Positions 26,899-36,173 of a DNA stretch of 46,786 nucleotides are shown in pieces. The position numbers and the translations under genes were made by a program. The stretch comes from JAAYJM01 sp964498585. GTDB taxonomy: Bacteria; Bacteroidota; Ignavibacteria; Kapaibacteriales; UBA2268. The notes under the pieces are model-generated. The model had not been told where the DNA came from and did no database searches. It saw only the letters and a list, made by a program, of their open reading frames with translations. Position 1 is the stretch's first letter, and each line of letters opens with the position of its first letter. The stretch is taken from positions 1 through 46,786 of the forward strand of contig CAZCHH010000027.1 of the NCBI GenBank assembly GCA_964498585.1. Direction: 5' to 3'.

Positions 26899-27400
26899 AC
26901 TCCTTTTTTAGTATTTCTTTAACTCTTTTTCGTGCTCTCGAAAGAGCTACCCTTACGTTTAAATTTTGCATATCCAATTGATTCGCTGTTTCATCAATTG
27001 AAAAACCTTCAATATCGCATAGATGAATTACCATTTTTTGCTGTAATGGTAAGCTATCTATTATTTTTTTTACTTTTTCAATTGTGTCGTATTGTTCAGT
27101 TAATTTATCAATAAGATTATTGTCAACAAGATTATCAAATTCATAATCTTTAAAAAACTTTTTTGAACTTCTTAATTTATCAAAGCATAAGTTTTTTGTT
27201 GTTAGCATTGCAAATGCCTGGATATTTGCGTGTTTGGCAATCTTTTCCCTATTAGTCCATAGCCGAAGAAAAACTTCCTGTAAGGTATCTTTTGCTTCCT
27301 CATTATCGTTTAAGATTCTTAAAGCCAAACGATAACACTTATCTTTATGTGTTAATACCTTTGTTCTAAATTCTTCCTCATTCATAAATTTATCTTTCAA
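26879..27400 (-). CDS. ECF-type RNA polymerase sigma factor
   Basis: The 173-aa protein has sigma region 2 (about 15-85, CYRLALRILNDNEEAKDTLQEVFLRLWTNR) and region 4 (about 110-168, LPLQQKMVIHLCDIEGFSIDETANQLDM...ALSRARKRVKEIL), with no region 3, which is typical of extracytoplasmic-function sigma factors. It heads an operon with a membrane anti-sigma and a DUF4252 protein. The target regulon is not evident; surface-protein genes around it are candidates only by location. Confidence 0.93.
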   Translation of the reverse strand: MKDKFMNEEEFRTKVLTHKDKCYRLALRILNDNEEAKDTLQEVFLRLWTNREKIAKHANIQAFAMLTTKNLCFDKLRSSKKFFKDYEFDNLVDNNLIDKLTEQYDTIEKVKKIIDSLPLQQKMVIHLCDIEGFSIDETANQLDMQNLNVRVALSRARKRVKEILKKEYDYERY

Positions 27401-27637
27401 TCTAAAAATTAAACGAATAATATGATAAAACGTTACATTATTTAAGAAGTTTTGTTAACTATAAAAAAAACTGATAAGCAACTCCAGAAAAAGCAATTAA
27501 ATATTTAATTCCAATGGTTTAAAAAACTCTAAAAATAGCATAGTTATAAATTTTTAATTCCTTAAGGATAAAGAAAAAGTGTATAGATAAAAAAAAAGTC
27601 ATGCTATCAACTTGTTGAAAGGATGACTGGAAATGAC

Positions 27638-27806
27638 TGTCATTTCGAACCCCACGATAAAGGAAAACCTTTATTTAAATGGAGATGACATCTGTTTACA
27701 CAGTCATTCTGAACGAAGTGAAGAATCCAGAAATTTTTTTAATTACTACTCTCTGGATTCTTCACTTCGTTCAGAATGACCGACAATAGTAAAGATGTCA
27801 TTGGTA
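27638..27806 (+). repeat. Dispersed intergenic repeat, copy E
   Basis: Complete modular copy: head GTCATTTCGAACCCCACGAT...TTTATTTAAATGGAGATGACAT (27638-27690), palindrome CATTCTGAACGAAGTGAAG against its complement CTTCACTTCGTTCAGAATG (about 27705-27779), and tail AAAGATGTCATTGGTA (27791-27806). It occupies most of the 437-base gap 27401-27837, in which no gene was seen. Confidence 0.75.
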
Positions 27807-27837
27807 GCGTAGCGGGTAATATCACAAGCACTTATTA

Positions 27838-29316
27838 TCACTGAGTTTGAGGTACTTCGATTTCTTTCAATTCATTTTCAAACCAATCAGCGAAGTCGAA
27901 AAAATGATTTATATAATATTTTTCATCAATTTTTTTTATTTCATTAAGTTGACTTATTACTTTTCTTATTAATTCTTTTTTTTCATTATTATCTCCGACA
28001 TTACAAATGGTTCTAAAAAATTTAAATAAGCATCGTTCTATTGGATTCTGTTTGCGTTTTTTACCAACAATCTTTGCCCAGGAATTAACTGAATATACCA
28101 AACCTTCGAGATTTCCTAATTTATATTGAATAAGAAATTCAAAGAGTTTAACTAACGAACTGTTCGATTCATAAACTCTTGTTCTGTATCTTTTATTTGC
28201 ATAGCGATTCGCAGCATCAAAGTTCTTATTGTCAATATAAGCTATAATGATTAATAATTGCAGGTAATTAATATCGATTGTTTAAATAATATGCTTATTT
28301 TTTTCAATAAAAAGTTCTGCTTCAATAGCAATAATTTCAGCTTCCTTAAATTTTTGTAACCTGTGATATAATTGTAAAGTTCTGTAAAAAACTACATTAT
28401 TGATATAAACCTCGAATTCTTTTGAATAATTCTTTATTTCTTTAAATTCATTCATAAGTTTATTGAATGTTTTCTCGTCATTCATCAAGCAACTGTAATA
28501 TAAAAAATTATTGAGCAATTGTAAATATTCTTCGAGAGAAAAAAACTCTGGGCAGCTATGGTAAAATTCATAATATTTTTGCATATTTAAAAAGCCGCCA
28601 TTGTAATCATGTTGAATAAAAAAGAAAAACATTTTAATATAATAACAAAGACTCTGTGCCTTCTTACTTTTTATATTTGAGTCCGAATATAAAGGATTAT
28701 TCACATATTCATTAATAAAGCTTTTAATATCTGACGAATAATAGTTTTCTTTTAATTGAAAATTCTGCAGTTCTGCTTTTAAAGTCAAAAGAGAATTCAT
28801 ATTATTTAACAAGTCAATTACTTTTTTTCTTTCTTCCTGTAATTCAATAAATTTAGTATAGTTCTGAATATAGCAATGTTTAAAACATAAGGATTCTTCT
28901 AAAATGATTATATTTAACAGTAGTTCAAATTCTTCGTATTTATAAGCATATTTTTTTGATTGATTAATTTTCTTATGAGCTTTTTCAATTAATCCTTTTT
29001 CTATTAGAACACGAATCATTAGAATATCTTTTTGGATTGCCCAGGAATAAGTACTTTCAAAATTATAATTAACTAATGAAAGTAAAATCTTATCTAATAA
29101 TTTTTCTTTTCCTGAAGATAATTTTTTATTAAAATTCTTTTTTCCTAATACTTTCATTAATTCTTCAGTATTTATATTGCCCTTATTGTCAATATAATCA
29201 TATATTTCAAGAAAGTTATGAGGCGAAGAATATTTATTTAGATTTTTATATTTTAAAAAATATTCTTTTTCTCTTTTGCTTAATTGAAGTATTAATCTTT
29301 TTAGTGAATTTTCCAT
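27838..29316 (-). pseudogene. Helical-repeat protein of a Bacteroidota family, split by an in-frame TAA
   Basis: Read as one frame from ATG 29316 to the stop at 27838 this is 492 residues with one internal stop, TAA at 28284-28282. Upstream of it lies most of the protein, starting MENSLKRLILQLSKREKEYF; downstream the same frame continues TIDINYLQLLIIIAYIDNKNF...to VPQTQ. The N-terminal LSKREKEYF..YK pattern and the alternating helical segments match a widespread uncharacterised Bacteroidota family (SKSEKRYFKL start, TPR-like helices). The longer start at 29388 adds 24 residues not typical of the family. Either a nonsense mutation or a base-call error; the lower part retains good coding character (EIEVPQTQ end). 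Confidence 0.7.
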
Positions 29317-29541
29317 AATATAAAGAAATCTATATTGTAAATAATTGATTTTTAAAGATAATACGCTTGCAAGAATTTGGGAAATCAAGAAAAAATTTCT
29401 TTTTTTTTCTTTTCATTAAATAACAATTTGTAATATAAAAAAAATTGAAAAAAAAACAAACGATATTTTACATAACGATAATAAAAATAACAAAGAATTT
29501 TAAATATACAATTATATTTTTTTTAAATAAGGAGTAAAATA

Positions 29542-31803
29542 ATGAAAAAGTATTTTTTAAATCTTGCTATAATTTTAGCTTTGTTTATAGTTAGCACATC
29601 ATCTTATTCTCAAAATTCATTGTGGAGTTGGGGAGCTAATACCAGTGGACAATTAGGAGATGGGACAAATACTAATAGTAATGTCCCTATTCAAATTACT
29701 CAAAGTGAAGATTGGGTCGCAGTTTCTGCCGGTGGTGCTCATACTCTTGCTATCCGAAATGATGGTACACTTTGGGGATGGGGCAGAAATGATTACGGAC
29801 AAGTTGGTGATGGGACTAACACTGACAAATTAACTCCTGTGCAAATTGGAGAAGCTAACGACTGGGCCTTCATTTCTGCTGATTTCTATTTCTCATTGGG
29901 AATAAGAAGCAATGGCACTCTTTGGGGATGGGGACAAAATGGTTATGGACAATTAGGGAATGGAACAACAACAAATAGCAATGTTCCAGTCCAAGTTGGT
30001 GATGCGACTAACTGGATTTTTGTAGCAACTGGAAATTATCATTCTTTAGGAATTCGAAGTGATAACACTCTTTGGGCATGGGGAAAGAATTTGAATGGAC
30101 AATTAGGAGACGGAACAAATACAAGTAGCTCTATTCCTGTGCAGGTCGGTAGTGCTAACAACTGGATTGCTGCAGACGGTGGCTCTTCCCATTCTATTGG
30201 TTTGAAAAGTGATGGCTCTGTTTGGGCTTGTGGCAGAAATAATTATGGACAATTAGGGAACGGAACCTTTGATGATAGTAATATTCCTGTGCAAGTGTCG
30301 ATTTTAACCGATTGCGACAAAATCAGTTCCGGCGCTCTCCATTCCTTTGCCATTAAAAATGACGGCACACTCTGGGCTTGGGGTAGAAACCAATATGGAA
30401 GATTAGGCGATGGAACTACAACTGATAGAACTACTCCTGTGCAAATTGGAACTGATGCTGATTGGACTAATATTTCTGCCGGTTATTCTTATTCTCTCGG
30501 GACAAGAGGCACCGGAATTCTTTGGGCTTGGGGACAAAACAGTTATGGGCAACTCGGTGACGGAACTACTACGAACAGAACAAGCCCAGTGCAAGTAGGG
30601 ATTTTAGAAAATTGGGCTTCTGTTTCTGCAGGTTCGGGGCATACAATGGGATTTATTAGCACCGTAAGTATATTTCCACCCTCATTGCTAACGCCCGGAA
30701 ACAATTCAAAAAATTTAGCCGGAAATGTGCTTTTAAGCTGGACTGAAGTCGAAAATGCTGTTTCCTATTCTTTACAGGTTGCAACTGATAATAGTTTTGA
30801 AAATATTGTTTTAGATTTAGATGGACTTACTGAAACTGAATATAACTTCACAGATTTAGAAGTCAGAACAAAATACTTCTGGAGAGTAAATGCTAGCGAT
30901 GCTGAAGCAACAAGCCAATGGTCAACCATCTGGACGTTTTCAACATTACCCTGGGAATTTCTTACAACTAGCGCAAATGATGCATCTATCATGGTTCCAA
31001 CAGAAATAAATCCAATGCTCGGGGAACGTCAAATAGCAAATGGCGATATTATCGGAGTCTTTTATCAAAGAACACCGGGAGAATGGTATTGCTGTGGATT
31101 TAAAGTATGGAATGGTAATAATCTTGGAATAGCTGCTTTTGGAGATGACTTACAAACCGAAATTAAAGATGGCTTGGCGGTAAATGAGCCATTTACTTTT
31201 AGATTCTGGGATTCTCTGGAAGATACTGAACTAAATGCTATTGCTACTTATGAAGTTGGACCTTCAATTTATCAGGTAAATGGTTTCTCTGTCCTATCAA
31301 GTTTAAATACTTTTGAGGAAAATAGTATAAATATTGAATTAACAGCCGGTTGGAATCAAATTTCGAGTAATATTTTACCATTAGTTCCTGATATGTATAA
31401 TATTTTTGAAAATATTAATGAAGTAGTAAATATAGTAAAAGATGATGATGGGCTGCTTTATATACCTTCTCAGGAAATAAATCAAATAGGGAACTGGAAT
31501 ATTGCTAATGGTTATTTGGTTCACATAAACAGTGCAGTTTCACTTCAAATCAATGGAGCTGCTATTGCCCCAAATACAGCGATTAATTTAGATGCTGGAT
31601 GGAACTTTATTCCTTTTTATCCAAACTCAGCTATGGCTATTGAAACAGCACTTGCAAGTTTGGGAAACTCTGTAATTTTAGTAAAAAATAACAATGGTGA
31701 TTTTTATTATCCAAATATGTTTCTTAATAAAATTGGTAATATGATTCCCGGTCAAGCATACTGGATATATTTGTCAGAATCATCTGTATTGATATATCCA
31801 TAA
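29542..31803 (+). CDS. Secreted RCC1-propeller protein with Fn3 and tandem GWN modules
   Basis: The 753-aa protein has a signal peptide (about 1-24, ending SYSQ), then seven RCC1 repeats of about 50 aa (unit LWGWGxNxYGQLGDGTTTxxxxPVQ...W..VSAG..HSLGIRSDGT), enough for one seven-bladed propeller. A fibronectin III-like domain (about 375-470), an unassigned domain (about 472-590, with PGEWYCCGFKVWNG) and two C-terminal GWN modules follow (GWNQISSNILP and GWNFIPFYPN, each ending YLVHI/YWIYL and then a short hydrophobic strand). The last 160 residues match those of the 19713 protein, suggesting a shared export or anchoring device. Ribosome site AAGGAG precedes the ATG; a terminator lies downstream. 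Confidence 0.87.
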   Translation: MKKYFLNLAIILALFIVSTSSYSQNSLWSWGANTSGQLGDGTNTNSNVPIQITQSEDWVAVSAGGAHTLAIRNDGTLWGWGRNDYGQVGDGTNTDKLTPVQIGEANDWAFISADFYFSLGIRSNGTLWGWGQNGYGQLGNGTTTNSNVPVQVGDATNWIFVATGNYHSLGIRSDNTLWAWGKNLNGQLGDGTNTSSSIPVQVGSANNWIAADGGSSHSIGLKSDGSVWACGRNNYGQLGNGTFDDSNIPVQVSILTDCDKISSGALHSFAIKNDGTLWAWGRNQYGRLGDGTTTDRTTPVQIGTDADWTNISAGYSYSLGTRGTGILWAWGQNSYGQLGDGTTTNRTSPVQVGILENWASVSAGSGHTMGFISTVSIFPPSLLTPGNNSKNLAGNVLLSWTEVENAVSYSLQVATDNSFENIVLDLDGLTETEYNFTDLEVRTKYFWRVNASDAEATSQWSTIWTFSTLPWEFLTTSANDASIMVPTEINPMLGERQIANGDIIGVFYQRTPGEWYCCGFKVWNGNNLGIAAFGDDLQTEIKDGLAVNEPFTFRFWDSLEDTELNAIATYEVGPSIYQVNGFSVLSSLNTFEENSINIELTAGWNQISSNILPLVPDMYNIFENINEVVNIVKDDDGLLYIPSQEINQIGNWNIANGYLVHINSAVSLQINGAAIAPNTAINLDAGWNFIPFYPNSAMAIETALASLGNSVILVKNNNGDFYYPNMFLNKIGNMIPGQAYWIYLSESSVLIYP

Positions 31804-31872
31804 TTTTATTTGAATCCCTCCTTTCCTTGTATTGTGGTTAAATACTATTAGTTTAGACCTCTAATAGTAATG

Positions 31873-31908
31873 AAAAGTCCAACATTTAAGTATGTTGGAC
31901 TTTTTTTT
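31873..31908 (+). terminator. Rho-independent terminator after the RCC1 gene
   Basis: Stem AAGTCCAACA (31875-31884) and TGTTGGACTT (31893-31902), eight-base loop, followed by a T run to 31908. Confidence 0.9.
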
Positions 31909-31929
31909 GAGAAAAATCATTAAAAGGAT

Positions 31930-31984
31930 TGTCATTAGAAATCCCACGATAAAGAGAAACCTTTATTTAAATGGAAATGACATA
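31930..31984 (+). repeat. Dispersed intergenic repeat, copy F (head only)
   Basis: TGTCATTAGAAATCCCACGA..AAACCTTTATTTAAATGGAAATGACAT matches the head of copy E at most positions. No palindromic middle or tail follows, so it is a truncated copy or a minimal unit bounded by GTCAT and ATGAC. Confidence 0.65.
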
Positions 31985-32224
31985 CTCATACTTTTGTAAA
32001 GTTTCTTGAACTTAGTAAAAGTTAAAATCTAATCTTTCTAAACTTTATAATCTCTCTAAACTTTCTGTCATTTTCATTTAAAAAAAATTCTTATCTTTTT
32101 TGAAGATTTTGAATGATAGACAAAAATTAATAATAAGAAACCAGCTTTTATAAAAGAATTCAAAAAAATCCAAAATATTTTAATATTTTTGTAATTAAAT
32201 GTATTTAACAAAAAAATAAACAAG

Positions 32225-32264
32225 TTATCAACATTTATTTGAGTTATTAACATAGTTATTAACA
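32225..32264 (+). promoter_or_regulatory. Cluster of three DnaA-box-like sequences upstream of gmhA
   Basis: TTATCAACA (32225-32233), TTATTAACA (32244-32252) and TTATTAACA (32256-32264), all in one orientation and all followed by T, lie 13-52 bases before the gmhA start in a very AT-rich stretch (32066-32276). They are one or two mismatches from TTATCCACA. They may be DnaA sites or sites of another regulator. Confidence 0.4.
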
Positions 32265-32276
32265 TTTGGAGTTAAA

Positions 32277-32858
32277 ATGAGCAAATTCTATGAAAAAATA
32301 AAGAGTTCAATTGAAGATAGTATAAAAACCAAAGAGATTTTATTAAAAGAATCATCTGAAAAAATTGAAGAGATAGGACTGGACTTAGCAAATATTATTA
32401 AAAATTGTGGGAAAATTCTTATATGCGGAAATGGTGGCAGTGCTGCTGACAGCCAGCATATTGCAGCCGAGCTTGTAATTAGGTATAGAAGCAGTTTTTC
32501 ACGTCCAGCTATTCCAGCTATTGCCTTAACTGTTGACCCTTCAATCATTACAGCAGGCGGGAACGATATTGGCTTTGAGAATGTATTTGCACGCGAGGTT
32601 GAAGCATTAGGAAGAAAAGGTGATGCATTGCTTGGAATTTCAACAAGTGGTAATTCTGAAAATGTTCTTCGGGCAATAGAACAGGCAAAGAAACAGGAAA
32701 TTTATACTATTGGACTTCTCGGTTGTGGTGGTGGTCGCATTGCAGCTATGTGTGATAATTACATCAACGTACCAAGTTCGGTTACAGCACGTATTCAGGA
32801 ATCACATATATTGATTGCTCATCTATGGTGTGAAATCATAGAAGAAACATTGTTTTAA
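32277..32858 (+). CDS. gmhA: Sedoheptulose-7-phosphate isomerase (phosphoheptose isomerase)
   Basis: GmhA makes D-glycero-D-manno-heptose 7-phosphate, first step of the heptose of LPS inner core. The 193-aa SIS-domain protein has the signature CGNGGSAADSQHIAAELV (about 50-67), RYRSSFSRPAIPAIALT, the GISTSGNSENVLRAI phosphate loop and QESHILIAHLWCEIIE at the end with the active-site His. Length is standard. It is followed by the foldase gene in the same direction after 92 bases; hldE is not in the window. Confidence 0.95.
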   Translation: MSKFYEKIKSSIEDSIKTKEILLKESSEKIEEIGLDLANIIKNCGKILICGNGGSAADSQHIAAELVIRYRSSFSRPAIPAIALTVDPSIITAGGNDIGFENVFAREVEALGRKGDALLGISTSGNSENVLRAIEQAKKQEIYTIGLLGCGGGRIAAMCDNYINVPSSVTARIQESHILIAHLWCEIIEETLF

Positions 32859-32950
32859 AAAAAAATTGGAAAAGAAAAAAAACAATAGTATTTTTGTTAT
32901 TTTGAATTTTATATAGAAAATTATTATTATTAAAATTAGGTAAAAAATCA

Positions 32951-35134
32951 ATGGGAACATTAGAAAGAATCAGGTCGGTTTCACCTTACTTTTTAGCACT
33001 ATTTGCCATTCTATTTGTTGGCTTTATGGTTATCTCAGACCTTGACTTTGGCACTTTGATGAGACAGGGTGATAACTATCAAACAGCAGTACTGGCAACT
33101 ATTAATGGCGACGAAATTCTTTATAAGGATTTCGAGGAAAAAGTAAGAGAACAAGTTGAGCAAAGAAGAGCTCAAATGGGTGAAAACGAAACTGAAATTA
33201 ACGAAGAGCAAATTCGGCAGCAGGTCTGGGACCAAATGATTAATGAAATTTTAGTTAAACAGGAAGCAGATAAAATAGGATTACATGTTTCTAATGCTGA
33301 GCTACTTGACATAATGCTTGAAAATCCACCCGATTATCTTCAAAATGCTTTTAAAGATAGTGCTGGTAATTTCCAAAGGCAATTCTATTTAGATGTTGTT
33401 ACAAATCCAGACGGAATTTATTCACGTCTTCCGCAATCTATGTCTGAACAGGAAAAAAGAGACTATATTAATAACTGGAAAAAGGATTTACTTAGAATTC
33501 AAAATGAAATCCTGAAGCAAAAACTTTATGAATCCTTGGCAGGCGTTGTTAATACTTCAAATGGATTTGTTTCTCCAAATTTTGCAGAGCAGAAATTTGT
33601 TGATGAAAAGGGAACTGCTTCAGCAAATTATATTTTAATTGATATAAAAAGAATTCCCGATAGTAATGTTGCCGTTTCTGACCAGGAAATACAAACATAT
33701 TACGAAAAGGTTAAAAAATTCTTTGAGCAAAAGCCAAAAAGAAAAATGAAGTATGCTCAATTTCAACTTAAAGCATCTGATAAAGATTCTGCAAATGCAA
33801 TGAAATCAATTAAAAAAATATCAGATGATTTCTTAAGTGTTAGCACTACTCAAGCAAAAGATAGTATGTTTACTATGAGAATGCGTGATTATGAGAGTGC
33901 TATTAATGACTTTAAACCGATTATGGATATTGACCAAAAATTAGCTCCTTACATTTCTTCTTTGCCAGATAGCACCGTTGTCGGTCCTTTAACATTACCT
34001 GATGCTACTTATTTTATTCGTGTTGATGAAAAGCGCACTGGTGAAAATCAAGTTGTTCGAGCAAGCCACATTTTAATAAATTTTGACAGTAATAAAGATA
34101 GCGCTCAGGCAGAAGCAATGAAAATCATGGCTCGTGCAAAAGGTAATGAAGATTTTGCTGCTTTAGCCCGTCAATATTCCAAAGACCAGGGCTCAGGAAT
34201 GCAAGGTGGCGATTTGGGATATTTTGGAAAAGGCAAAATGGTTAAACCATTCGAAGATGCTGCCTTTGCTGCTTCTGTTGGCTCAATCGTTGGTCCTGTT
34301 GAATCTCAATTCGGCTATCATATAATTAAAGTTGTCGATAAAAACTCTGATGAATTAAAATATAGCCAAATAAAAATTATACCAACTATGTCTAAAGCTA
34401 CTGAAAAATCCATAAAGAGAATTGCTTATGAATTTAAAAAAGAATTAGAAAAAGGAACTGTTAATTTTGATACTTTAGCCAAAAAATTCGAAACTCAGGC
34501 AAAGGAAACAGCTTTATTCGAACAGGGCAAACCTATTCTCGGGTCAAATTTCCTTTCTGCAAAAGCTTTTGAAGGAAAATTAAACGACATTTTTGATCCA
34601 ATGGAAATAAAAAATCAGGGTATTATCGTTGCTCAGATTACTGAGGTCAGAGAAGCCGGCTATTCTACTTTAGAAGACTTAAAACAGATGATTACCCGTA
34701 GATTACAAAAGGCAAAAAAATTAGATATGGTAAAAGCTAAAGCAGAAGAAGCATTTAATATAGTTAAAGGACTGGATTCTCTAACAGCTGCTACTTCTTT
34801 AGATACTGCATTGAAAGTAAATAAAGTAAATAAAATCAATAACACAGGTAATATGCAAGCTGCTGGTTACGACTACGCTTTCACTACAAATTGCTTCGAA
34901 TTGCCGATTGGAAAAATTTCTGGTCCAATTAGAGGCGAACTCGGTTATTTTATTATTCAGGTTACTGAGCGTGAGCTGCCTTCTATCGAAACAAATAAGA
35001 CAGATTTCGATACTTATGTAACTGAACTAAAAAAGAATCCATCACGCCAGCCACTTTATTATCAATGGTATAATAAAATCAAGGCAGATGCAAAGATTGA
35101 AGATTTCAGAAGTAAATTTTACAGAGAATATTAA
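32951..35134 (+). CDS. Membrane-anchored peptidyl-prolyl isomerase, SurA/PpiD-like
   Basis: The 727-aa protein has an N-terminal membrane anchor (about 12-31, SPYFLALFAILFVGFMVISD), a SurA_N-type chaperone domain (about 45-210, ATINGDEILYKDFEEKVREQ; MINEILVKQEADKIGLHVSNAEL), and a parvulin domain (about 365-460, VRASHILINF...LARQYSKDQGS..GGDLGYFGKGKMVKPFEDAAF...GPVESQFGYHIIKV). A second degenerate parvulin-like region may follow (about 600-690, GKISGPIRGELGYFIIQV). This is the PpiD layout: periplasmic foldase for outer-membrane and secreted proteins, fitting the many surface proteins nearby. All parvulin core motifs are intact. Confidence 0.9.
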   Translation: MGTLERIRSVSPYFLALFAILFVGFMVISDLDFGTLMRQGDNYQTAVLATINGDEILYKDFEEKVREQVEQRRAQMGENETEINEEQIRQQVWDQMINEILVKQEADKIGLHVSNAELLDIMLENPPDYLQNAFKDSAGNFQRQFYLDVVTNPDGIYSRLPQSMSEQEKRDYINNWKKDLLRIQNEILKQKLYESLAGVVNTSNGFVSPNFAEQKFVDEKGTASANYILIDIKRIPDSNVAVSDQEIQTYYEKVKKFFEQKPKRKMKYAQFQLKASDKDSANAMKSIKKISDDFLSVSTTQAKDSMFTMRMRDYESAINDFKPIMDIDQKLAPYISSLPDSTVVGPLTLPDATYFIRVDEKRTGENQVVRASHILINFDSNKDSAQAEAMKIMARAKGNEDFAALARQYSKDQGSGMQGGDLGYFGKGKMVKPFEDAAFAASVGSIVGPVESQFGYHIIKVVDKNSDELKYSQIKIIPTMSKATEKSIKRIAYEFKKELEKGTVNFDTLAKKFETQAKETALFEQGKPILGSNFLSAKAFEGKLNDIFDPMEIKNQGIIVAQITEVREAGYSTLEDLKQMITRRLQKAKKLDMVKAKAEEAFNIVKGLDSLTAATSLDTALKVNKVNKINNTGNMQAAGYDYAFTTNCFELPIGKISGPIRGELGYFIIQVTERELPSIETNKTDFDTYVTELKKNPSRQPLYYQWYNKIKADAKIEDFRSKFYREY

Positions 35135-35222
35135 TAAGAGTATTTAGAGTGATTTTTCTAAGAGTATGATTAATCGCTCTATAATATATATAATCTTTTT
35201 CTAATTTTTTTAGGAGTTTTTA

Positions 35223-35759
35223 ATGTATAAATCATTAACAATAATCATCTTTTTCGCAATTATTTCAGCTTCGACTCTTGTCGCTGAGGGCCCTTACAAT
35301 CAAAATAACAGTGATTTAAATATTGGCATTGGCTTGGGAAGTACCTTAGTCGGTTCTATGACCATTCCCCCAATTTCTGCATCTTATGAAGTAGGTATCA
35401 CTGATAAAATCAGTGCAGGTGGCTATCTTGGTTTTGCTGCCACTGAAGATTCATGGGGCTGGGGTTCTGATGATTGGACTTGGAAATATACAAATATAAT
35501 CATTGGTGCAAGGGGAAGCTATCATTTCTATAATGAAGACAAAATCGATGCCTATGGCGGACTTATGCTCGGCTACAATATAGTTTCTGTAACGACACCG
35601 AGCGTTTATCATGGTGGCTCATATTCCGCTTCCGGAAGCGAATTTGTTTACTCTATTCATGGTGGTGGTAAATATTATTTTAGCGATTCTTTTGGTGCCT
35701 TTGCTGAATTAGGATATGGTGTTACTTATTTGACTTTGGGTGTTACATTTAAATTTTAA
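35223..35759 (+). CDS. Small outer-membrane beta-barrel protein
   Basis: 178 aa with a signal peptide (about 1-21, ending VAEG) and alternating strands rich in Gly and aromatics: LNIGIGLGSTL, ISASYEVGITDKISAGGYLGF, NIIIGARGSYHFY, DAYGGLMLGYNIV, HGGGKYYFSDSFGAFAELGYGVTYLTLGVTFKF. It ends in Phe, as barrels inserted by BamA do. Eight strands are plausible (OmpA/OmpX or OMP_b-brl size). Substrate or role unknown. SD TTAGGAG precedes the start; a strong terminator follows. Confidence 0.8.
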   Translation: MYKSLTIIIFFAIISASTLVAEGPYNQNNSDLNIGIGLGSTLVGSMTIPPISASYEVGITDKISAGGYLGFAATEDSWGWGSDDWTWKYTNIIIGARGSYHFYNEDKIDAYGGLMLGYNIVSVTTPSVYHGGSYSASGSEFVYSIHGGGKYYFSDSFGAFAELGYGVTYLTLGVTFKF

Positions 35760-35779
35760 TATATAAATAAGTATTTTAT

Positions 35780-35823
35780 AACGTTGTAAAATGTTAATAT
35801 AATATTTTACAACGTTTTTTTTT
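35780..35823 (+). terminator. Rho-independent terminator after the small barrel gene
   Basis: Stem AACGTTGTAAAAT (35780-35792) with ATTTTACAACGTT (ending 35816), then a run of T to 35823. Confidence 0.88.
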
Positions 35824-35880
35824 GAATAAAATCTTACCTATTTAAAATAAGACTATTTCCAGTATTTATTGTAGTAATAT

Positions 35881-36012
35881 TACCAATGACATCTTTGCTT
35901 ACAATTCTGACATACGTCAAAATGACAACTCGAAAGTTATGTCATCTCTATTTAAATAAAATTTTTCTTTAAAAGTGGATTTGGAATTACAGAAAAGTTA
36001 AGATGTCATTAG
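35881..36012 (-). repeat. Dispersed intergenic repeat, copy G (reverse orientation)
   Basis: Reverse-strand tail TACCAATGACATCTTTG (35881-35897), then ATTCTGACATACGTCAAAATG (a short palindromic middle), then ATGTCATCTCTATTTAAATA, the reverse complement of the head, and a second AAGATGTCATTAGC near 36012. It fills much of 35760-36173, together with the terminator and the ackA promoter. Confidence 0.65.
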
Positions 36013-36095
36013 CAAAGGACAAGAATTTGAAATTGCTTAAATAAGTTAATTTTATATTAAGAGATTCAATTAAAAAAAAATATTTATAAACTTAT

Positions 36096-36125
36096 TTTGA
36101 TATTATTCATAAAATAGTAATTTTG
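36096..36125 (+). promoter_or_regulatory. Candidate ackA promoter
   Basis: TTTG (36096-36099), 18 bases, TAATTTTG (36118-36125): near-perfect Bacteroidota-type promoter about 50 bases before the ackA ATG. Confidence 0.55.
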
Positions 36126-36173
36126 TAAAAAGAATATAGATTTAATTTTTTCTTAATAATAATAGGTTACATT

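Noticed and set aside
22993..28284. Reassigned TAA codon (alternative genetic code)
   Set aside because: TAA is the normal terminator of most genes in the window, for example accD, ackA and gmhA; two isolated internal TAA fit mutation or base-call error better.
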